NCBI GenBank assembly: GCA_947464185.1
Contig: CANHVY010000011.1
Location: 21,468 to 85,467 of the forward strand
Length of the DNA: 64,000 bases
Source of the DNA: Burkholderiales bacterium
GTDB taxonomy: Bacteria > Pseudomonadota > Gammaproteobacteria > Burkholderiales > Burkholderiaceae_C
Reading direction: 5' to 3'
Part shown: piece after piece, positions 46,004-55,258 of the stretch
Position numbering within the stretch: position 1 is the stretch's first letter
Layout: the number at the start of each line of letters is the position of its first letter
Program-made: the position numbers and the translations under genes
The notes under the pieces: generated by a model
Databases searched by the model: none
Seen by the model: the letters and a program-made list of their open reading frames with translations, nothing else
What the model was told of the DNA's origin: nothing

Positions 46004-47038
46004 TCAGTCAGCCTGATCCGCAGCCGAGGTGAAGCTGTCGGCGAAGAACTCGTCCTCGGGCAGGTGGCATTGGGCCGTGAAGTCGCGCTGCGCCGACTCC
46101 ACCACCACGGGGGCCCCGCAGGCATAGACCTGGTGACCCGACAGGTCGGGCAGATCGGCCATCACGGCCTGGTGGACGAAGCCGGTGCGGCCCGTCCAGC
46201 CGTCCTCGGGCTTGGGCTCGCTGAGCACGGGCACGTAGCGCAGGTGAGGCAGTCGGGCGGCGGCGGCCTCGGCCCACTCGTGCAGGTACAGATCGGCCTT
46301 GCTGCGGCAGCCCCAGTACAGCACGGCGGGGCGCGTGATGCCCTTGAACTCCATGTGCTCGATCAGCGCCTTGATGGGTGCAAAGCCGGTGCCGCTGGCC
46401 AGCAGCACCAGGGGCTTCTCGGACGCTTCGCGCAGGAAGAAGCTGCCGAACGGCCCTTCCATGCGCAGGATGTCCTTCTCCTTCATCGCGCCGAAGACGT
46501 GGTCGGTGAACTGGCCGCCCGGCATGTGGCGGATGTGCAGCTCGATGGCCGGTGGCGTGCCCAGCTGGTGCGGTGCGTTGGCCATGCTGTAGCTGCGCCG
46601 GGCACCGTCGCGCAGGATGAACTCCACGTACTGGCCGGCGCGGTACTGCAGGTTCTGGTTGGCCGGCAGTTGGAGCTTCAGCACCGCCACGTCAGCTGTC
46701 GGCTTCTCAAGGGACAACACCCGCGACGGCAGCTTGAGTATGGGGAACTCCCCCGCCCCAGGCACGCTGCGCGCCTCCACCACGCAATCCGTCTGCGGCG
46801 TGGCGCAGCAGGTGAGGATGAAACCCGCGGTCTCCTCGTCGGCCGACAGCGCCTTCTGCTGGTGCGCGCCGTGGATGACGCGGCCCTCGAGAAGCCGACA
46901 CTTGCAGGAGCCGCAGGCGCCGTCACGGCAGCCGTAGGGCAGGCCGATGCCCTGGCGGATGGCGGCAGCCAGGATGCGCTCGTCACGGTCGACGGTGAAG
47001 CTGCGCTCGGCAGGCTTCAGGGTCACGGTCAGGCTCAT
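46004..47038 (-). CDS. 2Fe-2S ferredoxin-flavin oxidoreductase (CDP-6-deoxyglucoseen reductase-like)
   Basis: A 344-residue electron-transfer protein. An N-terminal plant-type 2Fe-2S ferredoxin domain has C37, C42, C45 and C77 in GCRDGACGSCKC and LTCC. An FAD-binding barrel with RRSYSMAN follows, and then an NAD(P)H-binding domain with LASGTGFAPIKALIEHM. It is usually annotated as CDP-6-deoxy-delta-3,4-glucoseen reductase (AscD), but no ascarylose genes are near. It may serve another oxygenase or radical enzyme. The ATG at 47038 fits the ferredoxin start. It is divergent from an SDR gene. Confidence 0.88.
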   Translation of the reverse strand: MSLTVTLKPAERSFTVDRDERILAAAIRQGIGLPYGCRDGACGSCKCRLLEGRVIHGAHQQKALSADEETAGFILTCCATPQTDCVVEARSVPGAGEFPILKLPSRVLSLEKPTADVAVLKLQLPANQNLQYRAGQYVEFILRDGARRSYSMANAPHQLGTPPAIELHIRHMPGGQFTDHVFGAMKEKDILRMEGPFGSFFLREASEKPLVLLASGTGFAPIKALIEHMEFKGITRPAVLYWGCRSKADLYLHEWAEAAAARLPHLRYVPVLSEPKPEDGWTGRTGFVHQAVMADLPDLSGHQVYACGAPVVVESAQRDFTAQCHLPEDEFFADSFTSAADQAD

Positions 47039-47160
47039 GGGGTGGGTCAGGGGATACTTGAAGCGGACGATTGTGCCCCGGCCCACGCGCCAGCGCCCGG
47101 GCGAATTCCTCCCGCTCCCTCTCGCCTGCCCACCCCCGCGTCTTTGATCCGCCCGCCCCC

Positions 47161-48075
47161 ATGACCCAGCCCCAGCACCAGCCCCTGAGTGCCCAGCGTC
47201 GGTCCGCGCTGCTGATCGTCGGCTGTGGCGATGTGGGCCTTCGCGTGCTGAAGTGCCTGCGCGGACGCTGGACCGTCTGGGCCCTGACGTCTTCGCCAGA
47301 GCGCATGCCGGCGCTGCGCGCTGCGGGCGCCAAGCCGCTCTTGGGCAATCTGGACGACCCGCGCACCCTGGGGCGCCTGGGCGGTCTGGCGGACCGGGTG
47401 CTGCACCTGGCACCACCGCCGGGCTCCGGCCGCGCCGACCCGCGTACCGCAAACCTGTTGCGCGCACTGGCGCGGGGAGGCCGCACCACGCACCTGGTGT
47501 ACGGCAGCACGACAGGCGTGTACGGCGATTGCGCAGGCGAGGCGGTGGACGAGACGCGGGCGGTGAACCCTGGCACCGACCGCGCCCGCCGTCGGGTCGA
47601 TGCCGAGGCGCGACTGCGGCACTTCGGGCGTCACAGCGGGTGCCACGTGACGATTCTGCGCATACCGGGTATCTACGCGCTGGATCGCGAGGGGGGAGAC
47701 CCCCGCGATCGTGTACGCCGGGGGACGCCGGCCCTGCAGACTGCCGACGACGTCTACACCAACCACATCCATGCCGACGATCTGGCACGCGCCTGCCTGC
47801 GGGCCTTGACGGTGGGTCTGCCTCAGCGCGCGGTGAACGTCTGCGATGACAGCGATCTGCGCATGGGCGACTACTTCGATCTGGTGGCCGACCTGTGGCA
47901 GCTGCCTCGCCCGCCGAGGATCTCCCGCGCGGCCGCCCTGGCTACGCTGCCGCCCATGATGATGAGCTTCATGAGCGAGTCACGCCGGCTGAGCAACGAG
48001 CGCATGAAGCGCGAACTCGGTATGGTGCTGCGCTACCCCACGGTGCGCAAGGGCTTGGCCGTGGCATCGGGCTGA
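47161..48075 (+). CDS. Atypical extended SDR / NAD(P)-dependent epimerase-like protein
   Basis: A 304-residue Rossmann protein with GCGDVGLRVLKCL near residue 20 and a VYGSTTGVYGDC segment that matches the substrate-binding region of epimerases. The usual YxxxK catalytic pair is not found: the segment expected to hold it reads GTDRARRRVDAEA. This is typical for atypical SDRs such as YeeZ-like proteins, whose activity is unknown. A tail with TNHIHADDLARACLRAL is family-like. It is divergent from the Fe-S flavin reductase by 122 bases. Confidence 0.8.
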   Translation: MTQPQHQPLSAQRRSALLIVGCGDVGLRVLKCLRGRWTVWALTSSPERMPALRAAGAKPLLGNLDDPRTLGRLGGLADRVLHLAPPPGSGRADPRTANLLRALARGGRTTHLVYGSTTGVYGDCAGEAVDETRAVNPGTDRARRRVDAEARLRHFGRHSGCHVTILRIPGIYALDREGGDPRDRVRRGTPALQTADDVYTNHIHADDLARACLRALTVGLPQRAVNVCDDSDLRMGDYFDLVADLWQLPRPPRISRAAALATLPPMMMSFMSESRRLSNERMKRELGMVLRYPTVRKGLAVASG

Positions 48076-48160
48076 GTGCCTACGCGACACCCTCTGTCCC
48101 TGTCACTGTGCGTGCGCCGCACCTGATCTTCCGGTCGGTCGCGTTCCTGCCTGCGCTGCG

Positions 48161-49174
48161 CTACACGCCCTTGGGCCGCTTGAGCGCCTTCATGCGGTCC
48201 ACGCTGTGCACCGTGAAAGCCAAGGGCCGGCCCTGGCGCAGCACCTGCAACTGCACGTCGCGCTCGGGCGGCCCGCCGGCCCAGAGGCGCTTCCACAAGG
48301 CCTCCAGCGTGCGCACTTCCTGGCCGTCGATGGCCAGGATGGTGTCCCCCGCCTCCAGGCCGGCCACGTCGGCGGGGCTGTCCTCGTTGACCCGCAGCAC
48401 GCGCAGTCCGGCCGCGGTTTCCCCGGCTTGCAGGCCCAGCCAGGCCCGTTGACTGTCCGGGCCCACGCCACGCGCACGCATGTCCTGCAGCACGGGCTTG
48501 AGCAGATCCACGGGCACGAACATGTTGCCCTGCTGGCGTGGGACGCCCGGCATGCCCAGCGCGTCGGCCACCCAAAGCGAGCCGATGCCGATCAGTTCAC
48601 CCTGGTCGTTAAAGAGGCCGGCGCCGCTGTGATCGCGCCTGGCCGGGGCGGTGAAGATCGCACCGTCGATGTGGTATTCCCAGTTCCCGGAAAACGGACG
48701 CCGGGACAGCAGCCGGGCCATGCTCACGGCGCCCGTCTGCCCGCCGCTGACCACCACCATCGGGCTCTGCTCGGTCAAGCCCGCAGCATCGCCCAGCGGT
48801 ACCGGCTCCAGCTTCATGGGCACCAGCGCCTGCACCAGCCCGAAGCCCGTGGCCAGGTCGTAGGCCACCACGCGGGCCGGCAACTGGCGGCCGTCGTCCG
48901 CGGCAATCTCCACGTCCTCGGCTTCCAGGATCAGGTAGCCGATGGTCAGGACCAGGCCATCTGCACTGATCACCACGCCCGAGCCTTGCCGCTGCACGCC
49001 CAGCGTGGCGCTGGAGCGGGCGTCCTCCACGGCCTTGGCGGTCAGGCCCACCACGGCATCGCTGGCCCGCTGCAACGCGCGCGATTGGACCTCGAGGCCT
49101 GACCCTGAAGCTCCGGCTGAACCCCAGGCCAGGAGGGTGATCAGCCCCCCCACAATGACCGACGCGAGACTCAT
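48161..49174 (-). CDS. S1C/HtrA-like PDZ protein with degenerate catalytic triad
   Basis: A 337-residue exported protein: a signal peptide (about 1-23), a trypsin-like fold of the HtrA type, then one PDZ domain (about 240-325, with GLRVLRVNEDSPADVAGLEAGDTILAIDG). The triad looks broken: where HtrA enzymes have TNNHVV, this has TIGYLI with Y80 instead of His, and the Asp position in DLATGFGLV is G110. Ser183 in DHSGAGLF is kept. It is therefore probably not a protease and may be a chaperone or adaptor that senses misfolded or C-terminal peptides through its PDZ domain. It is transcribed alone, convergent with the SDR gene. Confidence 0.8.
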   Translation of the reverse strand: MSLASVIVGGLITLLAWGSAGASGSGLEVQSRALQRASDAVVGLTAKAVEDARSSATLGVQRQGSGVVISADGLVLTIGYLILEAEDVEIAADDGRQLPARVVAYDLATGFGLVQALVPMKLEPVPLGDAAGLTEQSPMVVVSGGQTGAVSMARLLSRRPFSGNWEYHIDGAIFTAPARRDHSGAGLFNDQGELIGIGSLWVADALGMPGVPRQQGNMFVPVDLLKPVLQDMRARGVGPDSQRAWLGLQAGETAAGLRVLRVNEDSPADVAGLEAGDTILAIDGQEVRTLEALWKRLWAGGPPERDVQLQVLRQGRPLAFTVHSVDRMKALKRPKGV

Positions 49175-49314
49175 GGTTTCTCCAAAGCAAGTGCCTGAGC
49201 ATGCCGGCAGCCGGTACCCGAGAGATTGATGTGGGTATCTTTACGGCGTGTATGCCCGGCAACGGGGCCTCCTGACGAATGCGGCGCGTCAACGCGCGAC
49301 GCGGTTTTGGGAGG

Positions 49315-49899
49315 TCAGCGCCGGCGCCAGGGCCCGCCACGGCGCCAGTGGCGGATCATCAGCCAGCCGCCCAGCATGCCGCCCAGGTGCGCGAAGTGCG
49401 CGATGCCGCTGCCGCCCCACACGCCCATCAGCAGTTCGAAGCTGCCGAAGAGGATGACGAAGTTGCGCGCCTTCATGGGGATGGGCGGAAACAGCGGCAT
49501 GATGGTGCGGTTGGGAAACAGCATGCCGAAGGCCAGCAACAGGCCGAAGAGCGCGCCCGAGGCCCCCACGGTGGGCACGTTGGTGCCCGCCAGCAGCGTG
49601 ATCACCAATTGGCTGAGCGCGGCCACCAGAACCGCCGCCAGCAGGAATTGCCAGTACCGGCGGCTGCCCCACATCTGCTCCAGCTCAGAGCCGAACATCC
49701 ACAGCCCCAGCATGTTGAAGAAGAGGTGCAGCGTGTCGCCATGCAGGAAGGCGTAACTCACCACCTGCCAGGGCATGAAGTGCCCGCTGCTCAGCGGCCA
49801 CAGCGCGAACCAGCGGTCCAGCGGGACGAACAGGTTCAGGCAGAAGCCTGCCACGCAGGCCAGCATCAGCGCTTTGGTGATTGGGGGCAGGGACGGCAT
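49315..49899 (-). CDS. Rhomboid-family intramembrane serine protease
   Basis: A 194-residue membrane protein with six hydrophobic segments. The catalytic Ser lies in VGASGALFG (S114), the partner His in IAHFAHLGG (H171), and FFNMLGLWMFG carries the Asn of the oxyanion region, so it looks active. Rhomboids cleave single-pass membrane proteins within the bilayer; the target is unknown. The start at 49899 precedes a hydrophobic first helix; the longer frame upstream is unlikely. It stands between the PDZ protein and hpaH. Confidence 0.9.
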   Translation of the reverse strand: MPSLPPITKALMLACVAGFCLNLFVPLDRWFALWPLSSGHFMPWQVVSYAFLHGDTLHLFFNMLGLWMFGSELEQMWGSRRYWQFLLAAVLVAALSQLVITLLAGTNVPTVGASGALFGLLLAFGMLFPNRTIMPLFPPIPMKARNFVILFGSFELLMGVWGGSGIAHFAHLGGMLGGWLMIRHWRRGGPWRRR

Positions 49900-49987
49900 G
49901 GGCTCGGGGCTCGGTGAGGGGGGGTCGCGCTGGGCTGGAGTTTTGCGGGCGATTCTGCCCGAGGGCCTGCAGCGGCCAGTCTTGAAG

Positions 49988-50791
49988 TCAGACGAAGCGG
50001 AAGGACACCGTGCCCAGCGGGCCGTAATCTGCGTGCAGGGTGTCGCCGGCCACGGCCGGGGTGGGCCGGGTGAACGATCCGGCCAGCACCACGTCACCCG
50101 CGTTCAGGCGCTCGCCGTGAGGTGCAATCTTGTTGGCCAGCCAGGCCACGCCTGTGGCCGGGTGGTTCAGCACCGCCGCAGCAAGGCCGGTTTCCTCGAT
50201 CACCCCGTTCTTGAACAGCATGGCGCCCACCCAGCGCAGGTCCACGGCGTCAGGCTTCACCGGGCGCCCGCCCATGACGATGCCGGCATTGGCCGCAAAG
50301 TCGGAGATGGTGTCGAACACCTTGCGCGGCGCCTTGGTGTCGCGGTCGAACTGCTCGATGCGCGCGTCGATGATCTCCAGCGCCGGGCACACGTAGTCGG
50401 TGGCGCGCAGCACGTCCACCAAGGTGGCATTGGGGCCTTCCAGCGCCTGGCCCAGGACGAAGGCCAGTTCCACCTCCACGCGCGGGGCGATGAAGTGCGA
50501 TACCGCGATGTCGCCGCCCTGAGCGAAGAACATGTCGTCCATCAGCGGTGCGTAGTCGGGCTCGTCGATCTGGCTGGACAACTGCATGGCGCGCGAGGTC
50601 AGCCCGATCTTGCGGCCGCGAATGCTGCGCCCCGCGGCGATCTCCAGCGCCACCCAGGCGCGCTGGATCGCGTAGCCGTCCTCCACGGTCATGCCGGGGA
50701 AGCGCTGCGAGAAGTGGCGCACCTGGCGCCGGGTGCGGCGGGCTTCGCGAAGTTCCTGGGCCAGGGTCTGGACGGTGGCGGAGTCGAGCAT
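49988..50791 (-). CDS. hpaH: 2-oxo-hepta-3-ene-1,7-dioate hydratase (HpaH)
   Basis: A 267-residue hydratase of the fumarylacetoacetase-like/4-oxalocrotonate decarboxylase fold that adds water to 2-oxo-hept-3-enedioate in the homoprotocatechuate meta-cleavage route. Metal ligands are seen in [13 protein letters not shown], and [12 protein letters not shown] is typical. Length is exactly that of E. coli HpaH. It follows hpaF by four bases. The 267-residue start at 50791 matches the family. Confidence 0.92.
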   Translation of the reverse strand: MLDSATVQTLAQELREARRTRRQVRHFSQRFPGMTVEDGYAIQRAWVALEIAAGRSIRGRKIGLTSRAMQLSSQIDEPDYAPLMDDMFFAQGGDIAVSHFIAPRVEVELAFVLGQALEGPNATLVDVLRATDYVCPALEIIDARIEQFDRDTKAPRKVFDTISDFAANAGIVMGGRPVKPDAVDLRWVGAMLFKNGVIEETGLAAAVLNHPATGVAWLANKIAPHGERLNAGDVVLAGSFTRPTPAVAGDTLHADYGPLGTVSFRFV

Positions 50792-50795
50792 GGCG

Positions 50796-51200
50796 TCAGG
50801 CTTTCGCGAACAGGGGGTGGAGGTTGCCGAACTTGGCGTCGAAGACTTCCGCGCCGACATCGACCTGCAAGGTCAGACCCACAGGTCGGCGCGCCAGCAC
50901 AGGGGCGAAGCGCTCCTTCGCAGCCGCCACCAGGGCCTGGCCTGCCGCCTGTTGCACCGCATCGCTGCGCCCGCGACCCATGCGCAGGTGGAACCAGCAG
51001 AAGGCGAAATCGCCCGAGCCATCGGCCACCGCGCAGTGCGCTGCCGGGTAAGCCAGGACGCGGGTGCCGCCTGTGGGGAACACTTGCGCGCCGGCTTCAT
51101 CGCGTACCGTCAGCATGGCGTCGGCCATGCTGCGGCACAGGCCTGTCATGTCGAGCTCGGTTTCCAGGTTCGGGGTGTAGAGGATGACGAGGTGCGGCAT
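50796..51200 (-). CDS. hpaF: 5-carboxymethyl-2-hydroxymuconate isomerase (HpaF)
   Basis: A 134-residue isomerase of the tautomerase superfamily, starting [13 protein letters not shown] so that Pro becomes N-terminal after Met removal, as needed for catalysis. It converts 5-carboxymethyl-2-hydroxymuconate to its keto tautomer in homoprotocatechuate breakdown. Flanked by hpaD (14 bases upstream) and hpaH. Confidence 0.92.
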   Translation of the reverse strand: MPHLVILYTPNLETELDMTGLCRSMADAMLTVRDEAGAQVFPTGGTRVLAYPAAHCAVADGSGDFAFCWFHLRMGRGRSDAVQQAAGQALVAAAKERFAPVLARRPVGLTLQVDVGAEVFDAKFGNLHPLFAKA

Positions 51201-51214
51201 GGTGGGGGTGCTCT

Positions 51215-52138
51215 TCAGAGCCGGGCCACGGCCTGGTAGCCCCCAGCGGCCGAAGCCACCGGGGCAGGCACGGCGTGCCCATCCTGCGGCGTGACCGGGA
51301 ACACCGCATTGATCTGACCCGTGCCCGAGGCGCCGAAGTAGGGCGTGATCACTTCAGCATGTCCGTCATACGCCGACCAGCCCAGCAGCCCCAGCAGCAT
51401 GGCCGTGTCGTGCATGAAGCCTTCGCCGTGGCCCTTGCTGGCGTACTCGGGCAGCATCTCGCAGAACGCGGCCCATTCACCGGCCTGCCACATCTGCACC
51501 ACCCGGCGGTCCAACTGCTCCAGGAAGGGCGACCAGAGCTTGAAGGCGTACTGCGGGGCCAGGCCGTTCTGCGCGAAGCGGTGGCTCAAGCTGCCGCTGG
51601 CCAGGAAAGCGACGGTGCCGTCGTAATGCTCCTCCACCGCGCGGCGCATCGCCCAGCCCAGACGCGCGCTGTCGTGCAGGTAATGCGCCATGCACAGCGC
51701 CGAGACCGACACCACCTTGAAGTGCCGGTCTGCGTTCATGTAGCGCAGGGGCACGAGGGTGCCGTACTCCGGCTGCAGCGTGGTGGCGTCGTGCGCCAGC
51801 GTGTCCACGCCCAGCGTGTTGCAGCTTTGCGCCAGCAGTCGGCCGAGCGCCGGATTGCCCTCGCACTCGAAGGGCATGTTGGAGATGAAGTGCGGCAGCT
51901 CGTTGCTGGTGTAGGTGCCCTGGAAGTGCGGCGCGCAGTTCACGTGGTAACTCGCGTTCACCAGCCAGTGCGTGTCGAACACCACCAGCGTGTCCACGCC
52001 CGCTTCGCGGCAGCGGCGGGAAATCTGGTGGTGTCCGTCGATGGCGTCCTGCCGGGTGCCCTGACGCGGCCCCGGCAACTCGCTGAGGTACATGCTGGGC
52101 ACGTGGGTGATCTTGGCGGCGAGTGCGACGGTGCCCAT
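51215..52138 (-). CDS. hpaD: 3,4-dihydroxyphenylacetate 2,3-dioxygenase (HpaD)
   Basis: A 307-residue extradiol ring-cleavage dioxygenase of the LigB superfamily, which opens homoprotocatechuate to 5-carboxymethyl-2-hydroxymuconate semialdehyde. The conserved histidines occur in KITHVPSMYLSELPGPRQG and DTHWLVNASYHVNC, with SGSLSHRFAQ later. Length fits. hpaE lies 58 bases upstream and hpaF 14 bases downstream on the same strand. Confidence 0.93.
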   Translation of the reverse strand: MGTVALAAKITHVPSMYLSELPGPRQGTRQDAIDGHHQISRRCREAGVDTLVVFDTHWLVNASYHVNCAPHFQGTYTSNELPHFISNMPFECEGNPALGRLLAQSCNTLGVDTLAHDATTLQPEYGTLVPLRYMNADRHFKVVSVSALCMAHYLHDSARLGWAMRRAVEEHYDGTVAFLASGSLSHRFAQNGLAPQYAFKLWSPFLEQLDRRVVQMWQAGEWAAFCEMLPEYASKGHGEGFMHDTAMLLGLLGWSAYDGHAEVITPYFGASGTGQINAVFPVTPQDGHAVPAPVASAAGGYQAVARL

Positions 52139-52196
52139 GAGAACTCCTGGGGAACTGCTGGCGGTGTCAGGGGGTCAGGCGGGGCAGCAGCCCGCG

Positions 52197-53666
52197 TCAG
52201 ACACCCCAGTGCGGAATGTGGTGCCCGCCCAGCGACACCGCCACGTTCTTGGGCTCCAGGAAGACTTCGTAGCTCCAGGTGCCGCCTTCCCGCCCGGTGC
52301 CGCTGGCCTTGGTGCCGCCGAAGGGTTGGCGCAGGTCGCGCACGTTCTGGCTGTTGACGAAGCACATGCCGGCCTCGATGGCGGCCGCCACGCGGTGCGC
52401 GCGGCCGATGTTTTCGGTCCAGACGTAACTCGACAGGCCGTAGGAGATGTCGTTGGCCTGGGCGATGGCGTCCGCTTCGTCATCAAACGGGATCAGGCAG
52501 GCCACCGGGCCGAAGATCTCGTCCTGCGCGATCTTCATGCGGTTGTCCACGTCGGCGAAGACCGTGGGCCACACGAAGTTACCGGCCGCCACGTGGGCAG
52601 GCAGCTCCGCGGCGTAGGACGGCCGGTCGATGCCGCCGCACAGCAGCGAGGCGCCTTCCTTGGCGCCGAGTTCGATGTAGCTGCGCACCTTGGCCAGATG
52701 GGCCGGGCTGATCATCGGCCCGACGATGGTCTTCTCGTCCAGCGGGTCGCCCACGGTGATGCGGCGCGCGCGCTCGACGAAGCGGTCGACGAAGCGCGCG
52801 TAGATCGAGCGCTGCACCAGGATGCGGCTTCCCGCGGTGCAGCGCTCGCCGTTGTTGGAGAAGATCATGAACACGGCTGCGTCCAGCGCGCGCTCGAAGT
52901 CCGCATCGTCGAAGATGACGAAGGGGCTCTTGCCGCCGAGTTCCATGCTGAACTTCTTCAGACCCGCGGCCTGCACGATGCGTTGGCCGGTGGCGGTGCT
53001 GCCGGTGAAGGAGATGGCCCGCACGTCCGGGTGGCGGCACAGCGGCTCGCCCGTCTCGCGCCCGGTGCCGTGCACCAGATTCAGCACGCCTGCGGGCACA
53101 CCGGCCTCCAGTGCCAGCTGGCCCAGGCGGTGGGCTGTCAGCGGTGAGAGCTCGCTCATCTTCAGCACTGCCGTGTTGCCAAAGGCCAGGGCCGGCGCCA
53201 CCTTCCACGTGGCCGTCATGAAGGGCACGTTCCAGGGCGAGATGAGGGCGCACACCCCCACGGGGTGGTACAGCGTGTAGTTCAGGTGCGTGGGTGTGGG
53301 GTAGGTGTGCCCATCCACCCGCACGCACATCTCGGCGAAATAGTGGAAGTTGTCGGCCGCGCGCGGCACCAGTTGCTTGCCCGTCTGGGCGATGACCTGG
53401 CCGGTGTCCTGGGTCTCGGTGCGGGCGATCTCCGGCACGTGGGCTGCGATCAACTCGCCCAGGCGCCGCATGATGCGGGCGCGTTCGGTGGCGGGCAGCC
53501 CGGCCCACTTGGGAAAGGCCGCCTTGGCGGCGGCCACGGCGGCATGGACCTCCGCTTCGCCCCCGCGAGCGATCTCGGCCAGCACCTGCTGGGTGGCGGG
53601 GTTGACGGTCTCCAGGGTGTCAGGGCTGTCGACGAAGCGTCCGTCGATCAGATGCTGGATGCGCAT
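52197..53666 (-). CDS. hpaE: 5-carboxymethyl-2-hydroxymuconate semialdehyde dehydrogenase (HpaE)
   Basis: A 489-residue NAD-dependent aldehyde dehydrogenase. The catalytic C276 (NNGERCTAGS) and general base E242 (MELGGKSPF) are present, and FTGSTATG binds the nucleotide. It oxidises the ring-fission semialdehyde made by HpaD. First gene of an hpaE-D-F-H run. The ATG at 53666 is right for the family; an extension upstream would cross the tRNA-Leu. No hpaG, hpaI, hpaBC or regulator is in the window. Confidence 0.93.
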   Translation of the reverse strand: MRIQHLIDGRFVDSPDTLETVNPATQQVLAEIARGGEAEVHAAVAAAKAAFPKWAGLPATERARIMRRLGELIAAHVPEIARTETQDTGQVIAQTGKQLVPRAADNFHYFAEMCVRVDGHTYPTPTHLNYTLYHPVGVCALISPWNVPFMTATWKVAPALAFGNTAVLKMSELSPLTAHRLGQLALEAGVPAGVLNLVHGTGRETGEPLCRHPDVRAISFTGSTATGQRIVQAAGLKKFSMELGGKSPFVIFDDADFERALDAAVFMIFSNNGERCTAGSRILVQRSIYARFVDRFVERARRITVGDPLDEKTIVGPMISPAHLAKVRSYIELGAKEGASLLCGGIDRPSYAAELPAHVAAGNFVWPTVFADVDNRMKIAQDEIFGPVACLIPFDDEADAIAQANDISYGLSSYVWTENIGRAHRVAAAIEAGMCFVNSQNVRDLRQPFGGTKASGTGREGGTWSYEVFLEPKNVAVSLGGHHIPHWGV

Positions 53667-53785
53667 GAGGCCCCTCTTCTTCCGCGGTGGGGTGCGGCGG
53701 AAACCCGCCGAAACGACGGCTGCCACTACCCTCAGACCCCTCCATGCGGTGGGCGATGGTGGCTTGGTGCGGGTGTGCGGTGCCT

Positions 53786-53870
53786 TGGTGCCCGCGGCCA
53801 GACTCGAACTGGCACGCCTTGCGGCGGCGGATTTTGAATCCGCTACGTCTACCGATTTCGTCACGCGGGC
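53786..53870 (-). tRNA. tRNA-Leu (anticodon CAA)
   Basis: On the minus strand an 85-base cloverleaf: acceptor GCCCGCG (53870-53864) pairs with CGCGGGC, discriminator A and an encoded CCA (53788-53786). The anticodon arm GCGGA-TTCAAAA-TCCGC shows anticodon CAA. A long variable arm and the TTCGAGTC T-loop complete it. It reads UUG leucine codons. Confidence 0.97.
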
Positions 53871-53967
53871 AGAGCAGAAAAGGCAGCAACTCACCCTCTC
53901 TGCGAGGTCGATGAGTATCGCATGCTGATGTGCCTGGGCTGCGACAATCCCGGACCAAGGAGATCAC

Positions 53968-54876
53968 ATGGAACCCCGCTACAAGACCCTGGAAGACGCC
54001 ATCGGCCGCACGCCGCTGGTGCGGTTGGCCCGCCTGCCTGGCGCCGAGTGTCAGCAGCGCGGCAACGTGATCCTGGGCAAGCTGGAGGGTAACAATCCCG
54101 CGGGCTCGGTGAAGGATCGCCCGGCCATGAGCATGATCCGCCGCGCCGAAGAGCGTGGTGACATCAAGCCTGGTGACACCTTGATCGAGGCCACCTCCGG
54201 CAACACCGGCATCGCGCTGGCGATGGCCGCGGCCATTCGCGGCTACCGCATGGTGCTGATCATGCCGGAGGACCTGTCCATCGAACGCGCCCAGACCATG
54301 CGAGCCTACGGCGCGGAACTGCTGCTCACGCCCAAGGCCGGCGGCATGGAGTACGCCCGCGACCTGGCCGAGAAGATGCAGCGCGAAGGCAAGGGCCGGG
54401 TGCTGGACCAGTTCGCCAACGCCGACAACCCGCGCATCCACTACGAAACCACGGGCCCCGAGATCTGGGAAGACACGGCCGGGCAGGTGACGCACTTTGT
54501 CAGTGCCATGGGCACCACTGGGACCATCACGGGGGTGGCGCGCTTTCTGCACGAGAAGAACCCGAGCGTGCGGGTGATCGGGGCCCAGCCCAGCGAGGGC
54601 TCGCGCATTCCGGGCATTCGCAAGTGGCCGCAGGAGTACCTGCCCCGCATCTACGACCCCTCTCAGGTAGACGAGCTGGTGTATGTCAGCCAGGCGGATG
54701 CAGAAGACATGGCCCGGCGCATGGCTCGCGAGGAAGGACTGTTCGCTGGCATCTCCGCAGCCGGTGCCTGCTGGGCGGCGCTGCAGTTGTCACAGCGGGT
54801 GGAGAACGCCACCATCGTGTTCATCGTCTGCGACCGTGGCGACCGCTACTTGTCCACGGGCGTCTTCCCCGCCTGA
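53968..54876 (+). CDS. cysM: Cysteine synthase B
   Basis: A 302-residue PLP enzyme that makes cysteine from O-acetylserine and sulfide or thiosulfate. Lys49 in GNNPAGSVKDRPA is the PLP Schiff-base residue, with SGNTGIALA and GTTGTITG completing the cofactor site. CysM-type length. AAGGAG stands before the ATG. A TusA-type sulfur carrier gene follows after 129 bases. Confidence 0.94.
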   Translation: MEPRYKTLEDAIGRTPLVRLARLPGAECQQRGNVILGKLEGNNPAGSVKDRPAMSMIRRAEERGDIKPGDTLIEATSGNTGIALAMAAAIRGYRMVLIMPEDLSIERAQTMRAYGAELLLTPKAGGMEYARDLAEKMQREGKGRVLDQFANADNPRIHYETTGPEIWEDTAGQVTHFVSAMGTTGTITGVARFLHEKNPSVRVIGAQPSEGSRIPGIRKWPQEYLPRIYDPSQVDELVYVSQADAEDMARRMAREEGLFAGISAAGACWAALQLSQRVENATIVFIVCDRGDRYLSTGVFPA

Positions 54877-55005
54877 GGGGCGGCCCTCTTGGAGGACGCG
54901 GCCTGCCGGCGCGGCGCAGGGCCAAGGGGCCGCTCAAGGTCTTGAACCTGATCCCCGGCGAGGTGTGTCCCTGCTCCGTAAAATCCGCGCTTCCGAGGAA
55001 TGCTC

Positions 55006-55233
55006 ATGAACGCCGACAAAGAACTCGACACCCGCGGCCTGAACTGTCCCCTGCCCATCCTGAAGGCCAAGAAGGCGTTGGCCGACATGGCCAGCGGAGA
55101 GGTGCTCAAGGTCATGGCCACCGACCCGGGCTCGGTGCGGGATTTCCAGGCCTTTGCGCGTCAGACGGGCAACGACCTGGTGCAGCAAGACAACGTCGGC
55201 GCTGAATTCCTGCACTACCTGCGCCGCCGCTGA
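55006..55233 (+). CDS. TusA-family sulfur carrier protein
   Basis: A 75-residue SirA/TusA protein with the family LDTRGLNCPLPILKAKKAL, where C14 carries the persulfide, followed by a two-strand/two-helix core. TusA moves sulfur for tRNA 2-thiolation and molybdopterin pathways; paralogues exist, so the exact role is uncertain. GAGGA lies six bases before the ATG at 55006, which is preferred over an ATG six bases earlier. Confidence 0.88.
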   Translation: MNADKELDTRGLNCPLPILKAKKALADMASGEVLKVMATDPGSVRDFQAFARQTGNDLVQQDNVGAEFLHYLRRR

Positions 55234-55258
55234 GCGGTGTCAGCGCTTGCAGCGCGAA

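Noticed and set aside
44438..47164. A 908-codon plus-strand open frame opposite fhs and the Fe-S reductase
   Set aside because: Composition is His/Gly/Gln/Arg-rich with no domain; both opposing genes are secure.
47039..47788. A long 5' extension of the Fe-S reductase frame
   Set aside because: It overlaps the divergent SDR gene and has no conserved sequence; the family starts at the ferredoxin domain.
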